In this document: positions 11,248 to 18,521 of the stretch, one piece after another | Numbering within the stretch: the stretch's first letter is position 1 | Layout of the letters: each line of letters opens with the position of its first letter | Origin: Ensifer adhaerens | GTDB taxonomy: Bacteria > Pseudomonadota > Alphaproteobacteria > Rhizobiales > Rhizobiaceae | DNA length: 64,000 bases | Assembly: GCF_028993555.1 (NCBI RefSeq) | Contig: NZ_CP118610.1 | Coordinates: 372,001 to 436,000, forward strand | Direction: 5' to 3' | The notes under the pieces: generated by a model | Database searches by the model: none | Told to the model about the DNA's origin: nothing | The model's input: the letters and a program-made list of their open reading frames with translations, nothing else | Program-made: the position numbers and the translations under genes

Positions 11248-11420
11248 GGGCGCGTTAACTTGTTGGCGCTCCCGGAATTAACCAAGCCTTCAGACTTGCT
11301 GAAAAATCACTAAAATTGCTGAGTCGCCTGGTAAGGTCTTGTTAAGAATTGGGGGCGCATGGTCAAGTCAACTTGAGGCCGGTCGATGTAGGTCGGCGCC
11401 CGGCAGCGATGCCGGCGCGG

Positions 11421-11498
11421 ACATGATGTCATCCCTTCTCGAGCACTTGTTGATTTAGCATTCGACTATCGAGGTGGCCTCCCAGCCACCTTTTTTTT
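11421..11498 (+). ncRNA. Candidate trans-acting small RNA with strong terminator
   Basis: The gap after acsA2 ends in an excellent Rho-independent terminator with no gene just upstream. A compact unit of about 78 nt can be drawn from the small inverted repeat GACATGATGTC (from about 11420) to the T-run. The terminator loop is CTCCCA, an anti-Shine-Dalgarno-like CU-rich motif typical of rhizobial sRNAs. The size and the PHB-gene context recall the S. meliloti sRNA MmgR, but I cannot confirm homology. The 5' end is a guess. The alternative is simply the terminator of acsA2. Confidence 0.5.
11472..11498 (+). terminator. Rho-independent terminator
   Basis: AGGTGGC (11472-11478) pairs with GCCACCT (11485-11491) around a 6-nt loop, followed by eight T residues (11491-11498). 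It points away from acsA2 and the candidate sRNA. Confidence 0.9.
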
Positions 11499-11546
11499 AT
11501 GCCGTTTCTGCCGTCAGAATGTGCAAGGCGGGCTGCCCCAATCGTG

Positions 11547-13229
11547 TCAGGAGCGGCCTTCGAGAGAACGCGACACGGCAATGACCGGGATCATGCCGGC
11601 GATGACGATGATCATGGCGGCAACTGAAGCGTCCTCGACCTTCGCCCGCGAGGCATCCTCGTAGACGAGGGTGGCGAGCGTGTTGAAGTTGAAGGGGCGC
11701 AGCATGATTGTGGCGGACAGCTCCTTCATCGTTTCGATGAAGACGAGCAGGGCCGCAGTCAGAACGGCTGGGCGCATCATCGGCAGCAGCACGGTGCGCA
11801 GGGTCTGTCCGCCCGTGCGCCCGAGTGCGCGCGCGGCCATGTCGAGATGCGGAGAGAGCTTCTGGAAGCCCGCTTCGAGCGAGCCTTCCGCCATGGTCAG
11901 AAAGCGCACGCTGCAGGCATAGATGATGGCAAAGCCGGTGCCGGTCATCATCAGGCCGGTGGAGATGCCGAAGGTCTCCCGCATGCCGGCATCGATTGCG
12001 TTGTCGAGGGCCGCGAGCGGAAAGAGCACGCCGATCGCCAGTACCGTGCCGGGCACGCCGTAGCCGAAGGAGGCGAGCCGTCCCGCAATATCCGAGACCC
12101 GGGAGTGCCCGGTGCGGGCCGCATAGGCCAGCACAAAGCCGAGCAGCACCGTGGCCACCGCCGTCGCGCCCGAAACCAGGATGCTGTGGAAGAGCGCGTT
12201 CAGAAGGCGAGGCTCCACGAACTGGTCGATCCGCTTAAGCGCGAAATTGCCGAGGATGAAGAACGGCACGGCGAAACCCGAGAGGACAGGCAGCAGGCAG
12301 GCGAACATCGCCGCCCATTTCTTCCAGCCGGTCAGCGACAGCCGGACGGCGTCGTGAACGGCCGAAGTCGTCTTCTGGCTGGAAAAGCGTTGGCGGCGCC
12401 GTGCCGCGCGTTCGATCATCATCAGCCCGATCACGAAGACCAGCATGATGCAGGCGATCTGTGCGGCGCCCGCAAGACTGCCGCGGTTCAGCCAGGTATC
12501 GAAGATCGAGAAGGTCAGCGTCTGCACGCCGAGGAATTCTACGGCGCCGATATCGTTCAAGGTCTCCATCGCCACCAGCGTCAGGCCGATCATGATCGCC
12601 GGGCGGGCCATCGGAATCTGGATACGGAAGAACACTTTCAGCGGACCGGCGCCGAGCGTGCGTGCGACGTCCGCGGCCGCCCGTCCCTGCATCAGGAACA
12701 TCGAGCGGCAGGCGAGATAGATATAGGGGTAGAGCACCGAGCTCAGCACCAGCACCGCGCCGCCGAGCGAACGGATATCGGGAAACCAGTAGTCGCGACT
12801 CGTCTTGAAGCCGAAGATGACGCGGATCAGGCTCTGCACCGGTCCGGTAAAGGTGAAGAGTTCACCGAAGGCATAGGCCGCAAGATAGGCGGGAATGGCG
12901 AGCGGCAGAACCAGGGCCGCGGACAGGAAACGGCGGAGCGGAAACTCGCAGCTTGCCACCAGCCATGCGGTCAGGATGCCGATGACGGCAGTGGTAGCCC
13001 CCGTCAACGAAACGAGTAGGAGCGTCCGCCCGGTCGCACGCGGAATGACGTTTTCCATGAGATGCGGCCAGTTGCCGCCCCCGCCCGATACGGCGAGCCA
13101 TGCGATCGCGATGATCGGCATCAGCACGATCACCGACGTCAGGCCGGCCCAGGTCGCCAGGAGAGGGTGGGAAAGACCGGTTCCTGCCCGTGCAAGACGC
13201 CGCTTTGTGCTCTGAGTGGTGGACTGCAA
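11547..13229 (-). CDS. Iron(III) ABC transporter, fused two-domain permease (FbpB/SfuB type)
   Basis: 560 aa with about 12 membrane segments. Two permease modules are fused, each with an EAA-like loop (DVARTLGAGPLKVFFRIQIP and DMAARALGRTGGQTLRTVLLP). This double permease is characteristic of ferric-iron importers FbpB/SfuB/HitB. No ATPase gene adjoins it. A ferric-binding protein gene of matching type sits 12 kb away at 25322, so the transporter appears genetically scattered. Substrate assignment to iron is by family and by that partner. Confidence 0.82.
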   Translation of the reverse strand: MQSTTQSTKRRLARAGTGLSHPLLATWAGLTSVIVLMPIIAIAWLAVSGGGGNWPHLMENVIPRATGRTLLLVSLTGATTAVIGILTAWLVASCEFPLRRFLSAALVLPLAIPAYLAAYAFGELFTFTGPVQSLIRVIFGFKTSRDYWFPDIRSLGGAVLVLSSVLYPYIYLACRSMFLMQGRAAADVARTLGAGPLKVFFRIQIPMARPAIMIGLTLVAMETLNDIGAVEFLGVQTLTFSIFDTWLNRGSLAGAAQIACIMLVFVIGLMMIERAARRRQRFSSQKTTSAVHDAVRLSLTGWKKWAAMFACLLPVLSGFAVPFFILGNFALKRIDQFVEPRLLNALFHSILVSGATAVATVLLGFVLAYAARTGHSRVSDIAGRLASFGYGVPGTVLAIGVLFPLAALDNAIDAGMRETFGISTGLMMTGTGFAIIYACSVRFLTMAEGSLEAGFQKLSPHLDMAARALGRTGGQTLRTVLLPMMRPAVLTAALLVFIETMKELSATIMLRPFNFNTLATLVYEDASRAKVEDASVAAMIIVIAGMIPVIAVSRSLEGRS

Positions 13230-13321
13230 TCGATCGATTCCGAAGCGAGACGGCAGGAATGGCTAACCGGCAGCCAGCAAACTGGCCGCCGCAAGTCAAC
13301 ATTTCCTTATAACATCCGGTC

Positions 13322-16300
13322 TCAGTTCGCCAAGACGCGTTGTGACGGGAAGGAGATTTCCACCAGCGTGCCTTCGTTCGGCGCCGAAGTGATCGAGAAG
13401 TGCGCCCGGTTCGCTTCCGCCATGGCCTTGGTCAGCGGCAGGCCGAGTCCGGTGCCATCGCCACGCTTGCGCGCGCCCGTCGTCACCTGCCGGAACGGTT
13501 TCATCGCCTGGTCCAGCTCGCTGCGCGTCATGCCGACGCCGGTGTCGCGAATCCGCAGGATGACGCTGCCGTTTGCCTCGTAGGAGGTCGACACGACGAT
13601 CTGGCCGCCTGAGGGCGTGAAGCGGATGGCATTGGCCAGGATGTTGAGCGCGATCTGCTTGATCGAGCGACCGTCGGCAACGACGTTCGGCACGGCCGCC
13701 GACAGAGAAGTGCGGATGATGACACGCTGGCTGTTGGCCTGCGGCTGGACGAGCGATACGGCCTCGGAAACCGCCTCGTTGATCTCGACGGCGCCGAAAT
13801 CCAGCTCCATTTCGCCGGCTTCGATCTTCGAGATATCCAGGAGATCGTTGACGATATCGAGCACGTGGCGGCCTGAGCGGCCGATATCGCCGGCATATTC
13901 GATATAGCGCGGGTGGCCGACCGGGCCGAAGTGCTCGCTCGCCATCATGTCGGAGAAACCGATGATGGCGTTGAGCGGCGTGCGGATCTCGTGGCTGACG
14001 CGCGCGAGGAACTCGGTCTTGTGGGCATTTGCCGTTTCGGCTGCGCGCTTGGCGTTCCGGAGCTCTTCCTCGGTCCGCTTCCATTGGGTGATGTCGCGGA
14101 TCACGGCGCAGAAGCCGTTGGAGGCCGACAGCCTTCCGATGGTCATGAACAGCGGGATGAAGCCACCATTGGCCTCCCGCCCGATCACCTCGCGGCCGTC
14201 GTTCAACACGCTCGCCACGCCGTGGCCGGAAAGACCGTGCAGATAGTCGATCACCGCCTTCTGGCTTTCGTGGGCGAAGAGCGCGGCGAAGGGTTTGCCG
14301 CGGATCTCGCCCTCGTCATAGTTGAAGAGGGCGCTCGCCGAACGGTTCACCGAACGGATATCACCGTCATGGCCGAGAACGACGACGCCATCGGTGGCGG
14401 TTTCGAGGATGGATTTGAGCTCGTCGATTTCCGTCTTCAGGCGGTCGACCTGTTCGCCGCCGGCGACCGTCTCGTCACCCTTGGCCGGCTCAGCGCTCGG
14501 CACACTTGCCGGCGTCAATGCCAGCATCAGGGCGCTCTTGCCGTCCCAGCGCATCGAGTGCAGGCGCGCGGTGACCGGCCGCAGCTGGCCGTCCTTGCGG
14601 ATCAGCGTCATCGTTCCGTCCGGCTCGCCATCGACAGCCTCTTCGCCATTGGCAAAGAGCGCGTCTATGCCGCCTTCCTGTGCGAAATCGTCGAGATCGC
14701 CATAGGCGGTGAGCCGCAGAAACTCCGGATTGGCGTGCAGCAATTGGTCGCCACGATGGACCAGCATGCCGATCGGCAGGCTGTCGAGGATCTCACCGCT
14801 GAGGCCGATGTCGGCCGCTTGCTGCTGGACTTCGGCTTCGCCGGGGGCGTCCTCGCCTGTCTCCGCATCAATCTCGGTTTCGTTTTCGCTTGTCTGGATA
14901 GGCGCAATGTCCTCAAGCGGCGGCTCGTCCAGCGTTGGCTGCGGCGAAGCGGTGTCGTCGTTCTCGCTCGGGAGGACGGGCTCGTCTGTTGTCGCGCTGG
15001 CTGTTTCCGCGCTTTCCGGCGCCGTTTCTCCGTCTTCGTGCGGTTTGCCGAAATTCTCGCCCAGTTGCCGGGCGATCTCGCGAAAGGCCGCCTGTTCGCC
15101 GCGCGTCAGAGCGCTCGCCGCACGGTGCTGCTCCAGTTCGACGATCTTGTCGGAAGTCCGTCGGCCGGGTGTCTCGACGACCCGCAGCGCCGGACGCTCG
15201 CCCTGGAAAGGATCCGACGCGGCCAGGGGCCCTTCAACGAGGCTTTCTTCTTCAGCGGGAAAATCCGCGGCTTCCGGCGCGGCCGAGAAAAGCGGCAGGT
15301 CTTGCGGTTCGGCAGCGCTGCTTTCACCCAAGATAGGCTCTGCCGCAACTTCATGCTCGGGTTGCTCGTCGAGCTGCAGATCGGCGGCAACCTGGTCTTC
15401 GGCCTCCACTTCGCCAGCTGGACCGTCGCTTTCGTCCCGTTCTGCCAGGGCCGCGTTCGTCTCCGCCTCCGTGAGGCCGAGCGCAAGGCCGTTGGCGTTC
15501 TCGTCATCGACCGCATCTGCCAGGCGCACGATGCCGAAGCCGCGGAAGCCGTCGAATTCACGCGAGCGGGAATAGGTGGGCAGAGCGGCGAGATCGACCG
15601 GAACCTTGAGGCTCGTGCCTTGAATGGGCCAGAAGATCGTTTTGCCGGACCAGGTGTCGCGACGCTGCAGCAGCGTGCCGATCTTGTGGTCGCGGTCGAG
15701 ATCGTAACGCGCCGCAACATCAGTGAAGCTCGCGCCGATCACGTCGGCCGCGCGCGGGCCGACCGCAGTCGCGAATTCCTCGGAGATTTCGCTGAATCGG
15801 CCCTCGGCATCGATTTTCCAGACGAAACGCACCGCACGACCGCCGGGCGTGAAAACGAAATCCGCCTGCTCTTCGGGAGCCGTGGCCAGTTCGGTGATTT
15901 CGGCCGTCTCAACTTCGGTCTCTGCCTGCTCGGCGGCAGCCGCTTCGACGGTTTCGACGGTGGTCTCGGCGCTCAGGTTCTCGGCGTCGCCTTCGTCCTC
16001 GGACGGCGCAATTGTCGCCTCATCGGTGGCGCTGGACGGCTCAGGCTCGATGACGTCGTCCGCTGCGGCGCGGATTTCGTCCGTGACGCCGGCACTGTCG
16101 TCGGCCTGTGGTTCGACGTCCTGTGCCTCGGGTTCGTCAGCCGTTTCCAACGGCTCGACCGGCACCGGGCCTGCGGCCGTTTCTTCGCCCATTTCGTCGG
16201 TTGCCGGTTCGGCATCGGTGGCAATCTCGCTTGCACGAAGGCCCTGATGCTGCACGAGCGGCAGCGCCGGCGCTTGCTCTGCTTCAGGAGAATCGTCCTC

Positions 16301-16981
16301 GGCGTCGAGAGTGCCGAGAATGGTCTCGACGGCAAAGAGCAGGTGCAGCGACGGGTCATCGGCGATCTTGCCGACGGCCGCCGGAAGATGACCCTTGCGG
16401 GTGGCGACCGGCCGTTTGATCAGCCAGTCGTGATCGCGAGAGACGGCGACGACGAGTTGCTTGCGCGTCTCGTCCGACATGCCAAGGTCGGGAAAGCCTG
16501 GCGAATGCGCGACGATGGCGCCATCGCCGTCGAGCACCGCCATGTGGGTGTCGGGGCCGTCCAGACCGGCGATCATGCGTGCGGCCCGATCTTCGATCGA
16601 AAGTGGTGCGCCCGCATGCGGCGCAGTGAAGAGCACGGCATCCTCGTCCGGCCGAACGCGGATCATTTCGACGGCGACATTGAGCGGCGTACCGCGAAAG
16701 CCCGAGTACTTGCGGATCGAAAGCTGGCGGCGGTCACCGACGCGCACGAGCTGTGCCGCGACGGCGCGCAACTGGCGCAGCGAAAGATCGTTCTGTTCCG
16801 GCCCGGCATCGATGAAGTCATAGATCGATCCGGCACCGAAGAACGCAGCACCCTGATCGTTTGCCCAGAGGATGCGTGCGAAATCCCGCGAAAACAGGAT
16901 CGCCGCATCGCCGCGGGCGAAATGCTCTCGCACCCGCGCATGCACGGCGATGTCGATGAAAGGATACTGTCTTGCGGGCAT
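13322..16981 (-). CDS. cbrA: Large PAS-domain sensor histidine kinase CbrA
   Basis: 1219 aa, no obvious membrane segment. The N-terminal sensor part (about 1-220) is followed by a very acidic Ala/Glu-rich stretch (about 225-380) with more such stretches to about 720. Two PAS-like regions follow (around LPIGMLVHRGDQLLHANPEF and ILETATDGVVVLGHDGDIRS). The DHp helix holds phospho-acceptor His997 (RVSHEIRTPLNAIIGFSDMM). The ATPase domain has NILANAIRFTPSGG, DTGVGM and GDGTGLGLPL. CbrA of S. meliloti, a PleC/DivJ-type kinase acting through DivK on CtrA, envelope properties and symbiosis, lies next to the phasin gene as here. A CtrA-type box lies upstream. Confidence 0.85.
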   Translation of the reverse strand: MPARQYPFIDIAVHARVREHFARGDAAILFSRDFARILWANDQGAAFFGAGSIYDFIDAGPEQNDLSLRQLRAVAAQLVRVGDRRQLSIRKYSGFRGTPLNVAVEMIRVRPDEDAVLFTAPHAGAPLSIEDRAARMIAGLDGPDTHMAVLDGDGAIVAHSPGFPDLGMSDETRKQLVVAVSRDHDWLIKRPVATRKGHLPAAVGKIADDPSLHLLFAVETILGTLDAEDDSPEAEQAPALPLVQHQGLRASEIATDAEPATDEMGEETAAGPVPVEPLETADEPEAQDVEPQADDSAGVTDEIRAAADDVIEPEPSSATDEATIAPSEDEGDAENLSAETTVETVEAAAAEQAETEVETAEITELATAPEEQADFVFTPGGRAVRFVWKIDAEGRFSEISEEFATAVGPRAADVIGASFTDVAARYDLDRDHKIGTLLQRRDTWSGKTIFWPIQGTSLKVPVDLAALPTYSRSREFDGFRGFGIVRLADAVDDENANGLALGLTEAETNAALAERDESDGPAGEVEAEDQVAADLQLDEQPEHEVAAEPILGESSAAEPQDLPLFSAAPEAADFPAEEESLVEGPLAASDPFQGERPALRVVETPGRRTSDKIVELEQHRAASALTRGEQAAFREIARQLGENFGKPHEDGETAPESAETASATTDEPVLPSENDDTASPQPTLDEPPLEDIAPIQTSENETEIDAETGEDAPGEAEVQQQAADIGLSGEILDSLPIGMLVHRGDQLLHANPEFLRLTAYGDLDDFAQEGGIDALFANGEEAVDGEPDGTMTLIRKDGQLRPVTARLHSMRWDGKSALMLALTPASVPSAEPAKGDETVAGGEQVDRLKTEIDELKSILETATDGVVVLGHDGDIRSVNRSASALFNYDEGEIRGKPFAALFAHESQKAVIDYLHGLSGHGVASVLNDGREVIGREANGGFIPLFMTIGRLSASNGFCAVIRDITQWKRTEEELRNAKRAAETANAHKTEFLARVSHEIRTPLNAIIGFSDMMASEHFGPVGHPRYIEYAGDIGRSGRHVLDIVNDLLDISKIEAGEMELDFGAVEINEAVSEAVSLVQPQANSQRVIIRTSLSAAVPNVVADGRSIKQIALNILANAIRFTPSGGQIVVSTSYEANGSVILRIRDTGVGMTRSELDQAMKPFRQVTTGARKRGDGTGLGLPLTKAMAEANRAHFSITSAPNEGTLVEISFPSQRVLAN

Positions 16982-17011
16982 GGACTGGCCTATTGACGGA
17001 TCACTTGCGGG

Positions 17012-17026
17012 TTAACACTCTATTAA
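17012..17026. promoter_or_regulatory. CtrA-type box upstream of cbrA
   Basis: TTAA at 17012-17015 and TTAA at 17023-17026 are separated by exactly 7 nt, the full CtrA consensus TTAA-N7-TTAA. It begins 31 bp upstream of the cbrA start codon. Binding by CtrA is inferred from the consensus. Confidence 0.6.
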
Positions 17027-17109
17027 TACCCGGCGGATCCGTAAGGGTCCAGCGAGGCCCGAAGCTTCGTCCCGGCTTTCACCGCGAAAGGTTAATGCGG
17101 CGGTTTTTG

Positions 17110-17154
17110 TGCGTTGCACAATTTTATTGCAATGCACAAGGGGATCGACTATAT
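17110..17154 (+). promoter_or_regulatory. phaP promoter with overlapping TGC/GCA operator-like repeats
   Basis: A -35-like TTGCAA (17127-17132) and a -10-like CTATAT (17149-17154) are 16 bp apart. The -35 is embedded in repeats: TTGCACAA (17114-17121), TTGC...GCAA, and TGCAATGCA (17128-17136). PhaR/AniA-type repressors bind TGC-N-GCA palindromes and control phasin genes, so this is a likely PhaR operator. The protein-site match is inferred. Confidence 0.55.
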
Positions 17155-17210
17155 AGTGCGCATCAAGCAACGGCGCCTCAGAAGAGGGCCAGACACCAAG
17201 GAGCGCTTTG

Positions 17211-17660
17211 ATGGCTACCAAGAAGACCGACGACGTATTTTCCCTTTCCTCGTTCGACCCGGCGAAGTTCACCGACAGCTTCCGCGATTTCGCGGAAAAG
17301 GGTGCAGCCCAGTCGAAGGAAGCCTATGCCAAGATGAAGACGGCCGCCGAAGAGGCGACGAAGACCGTCGAAGCCACGCTTGAAAGCGCTCAGACCGGCA
17401 CCGTCGAAATCGGTCTCAAGGCGATCGAAGCGCTGCGCACCAATGCCGAAAACTCGCTCTCGCACATGGAAGCGCTGCTCGGCGTGAAGTCGCTCTCCGA
17501 ACTCGTCGAGCTGCAGACGGGCTTCATCCGCAAGCAGGCCGAACTCGCCGTCGAGCAGGCCAAGACCATGCAGGAAGCGACCAAGAAGGTTGCCGAGAAC
17601 GTCGTAAAGCCGGGCAAGGAAGCTGCCGAAAAGGCAATGTCCTCCTTCAAGAAGGTCTAA
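17211..17660 (+). CDS. phaP1: Phasin family protein
   Basis: 149 aa from the ATG at 17211, with AAGGAG seven nt upstream. The protein is alanine- and lysine-rich and almost wholly helical (heptad-like KAALEQAK pattern), with the phasin region spanning about residues 15-145. Phasins coat polyhydroxybutyrate granules and control granule size and number. The symbol follows the S. meliloti gene next to cbrA. It is monocistronic, with its own promoter and a strong terminator. Divergent from cbrA. Confidence 0.88.
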   Translation: MATKKTDDVFSLSSFDPAKFTDSFRDFAEKGAAQSKEAYAKMKTAAEEATKTVEATLESAQTGTVEIGLKAIEALRTNAENSLSHMEALLGVKSLSELVELQTGFIRKQAELAVEQAKTMQEATKKVAENVVKPGKEAAEKAMSSFKKV

Positions 17661-17740
17661 CCAGGCCGATCGTGCTGCCTGGCCCGTGACGACAGTCGCT
17701 GCCGCCCTCGGATTTGCCGGGCGCGCCGAAATTCAAAAAG

Positions 17741-17768
17741 ACCGGATGGGTTGCCATCCGGTTTTTTT
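17741..17768 (+). terminator. Rho-independent terminator after phaP
   Basis: ACCGGATGG (17741-17749) pairs with CCATCCGGT (17754-17762), followed by a run of seven T residues. Confidence 0.92.
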
Positions 17769-17849
17769 GCAGGATAATCTCAAGTTAAGGCTTGCAAAGA
17801 GACGGAAGTCTCCGTATGTGAGCCGCCAAGCGACACACGTCGCTGCCGT

Positions 17850-17926
17850 GCGGTTGTAGCTCAGTTGGTTAGAGCGCAGGTTTGTGGCACCTGAGGTCAG
17901 TGGTTCAACTCCACTCAACCGTACCA
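17850..17926 (+). tRNA. tRNA-His (anticodon GTG)
   Basis: A complete cloverleaf: acceptor GCGGTTG pairs with CAACCGT, D-stem GCTC/GAGC, anticodon stem CAGGT/ACCTG with loop TTGTGGC, T-stem AGTGG/CCACT, and encoded CCA at 17924-17926. The anticodon GTG reads His codons. The discriminator is A73, and the usual bacterial G-1:C73 pair cannot form. This is the known alphaproteobacterial form of tRNA-His. Confidence 0.95.
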
Positions 17927-17988
17927 TTTCTTCCTCATCTCGTTGATATTGAAGCGTTTCGTGGCCATTGCCCGCAACGTCCGCATTC

Positions 17989-18189
17989 TCAAAACAACTT
18001 GGCCATCGCTCTCAGCGCCACCATGTCATTTACACCGTTCTGGTAAAGCTCGAGCAGCCGGACTGCGAGCGCGGTGGCCTCCGATGAGCGTCGCGAGAGA
18101 TTTCTCTCTCTTATCGCATCCTTGAAGACGTCTTCGATCTTGATGAATTCACCCGGCAGGATTGGCCGGCTCGTAGCAGCAACAAGCAT
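17989..18189 (-). CDS. Conserved small hypothetical protein (66 aa)
   Basis: 66 aa from the ATG at 18189, preceded by a strong AGGAGG. The sequence begins MLVAATSRPILPGEFIKIED and has a predicted helical middle (FKDAIRERNLSRRSSEATALAV). No membrane segment and no motif that I recognise. The upstream frame continues to 18339, but the ribosome-binding site clearly selects the inner start. It lies alone between tRNA-His and the cyclase gene, on the opposite strand to both. Function unknown. Confidence 0.65.
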   Translation of the reverse strand: MLVAATSRPILPGEFIKIEDVFKDAIRERNLSRRSSEATALAVRLLELYQNGVNDMVALRAMAKLF

Positions 18190-18521
18190 CGTTCCATCCT
18201 CCTTCCTCGAATCCAGGTACGAGCCGCTTTCGCAGAGAGTTCGCCTGTCCCGGCCGTTGCCCCGAGCCATTGCCCGGGTTTTCCCATGGATCAGAAACGC
18301 TGGAAGACAACGCTCTGTTCCTGCCGCTGCGCTACCCAAATCGGGCTAGTGGGCGGTAGGGCTGCTGGCTGGGTGAGGGAGCGGCAGTCCAGCTCGGGCT
18401 AGCTGCCGATGCGGGCCTCAGGCGCTCGCGGTCAAGCAGTGACCGGCCGCAGATCGAATAGACATCAGGCCCATCCGCCGGTAAAATTTCGAGAAAGGAT
18501 TCTCGGAAGGCACCGCAATCC
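18190..18521. other. Intergenic region upstream of the cyclase gene
   Basis: 332 bp without a convincing gene. It must hold the divergent promoters of the small protein (17989-18189) and the cyclase-TPR gene. CGGGCTAG occurs twice, and a short inverted repeat, CAGCTCGGGCTAGCTG, lies at about 18389-18404. No clear promoter elements or structured RNA were recognised. Confidence 0.4.

Noticed and set aside
13322..16996. Very long plus-strand open frame (about 1000 codons) opposite cbrA
   Set aside because: It is the antisense shadow of a GC-rich gene. Its translation has no family pattern, whereas the minus strand encodes a complete histidine kinase.
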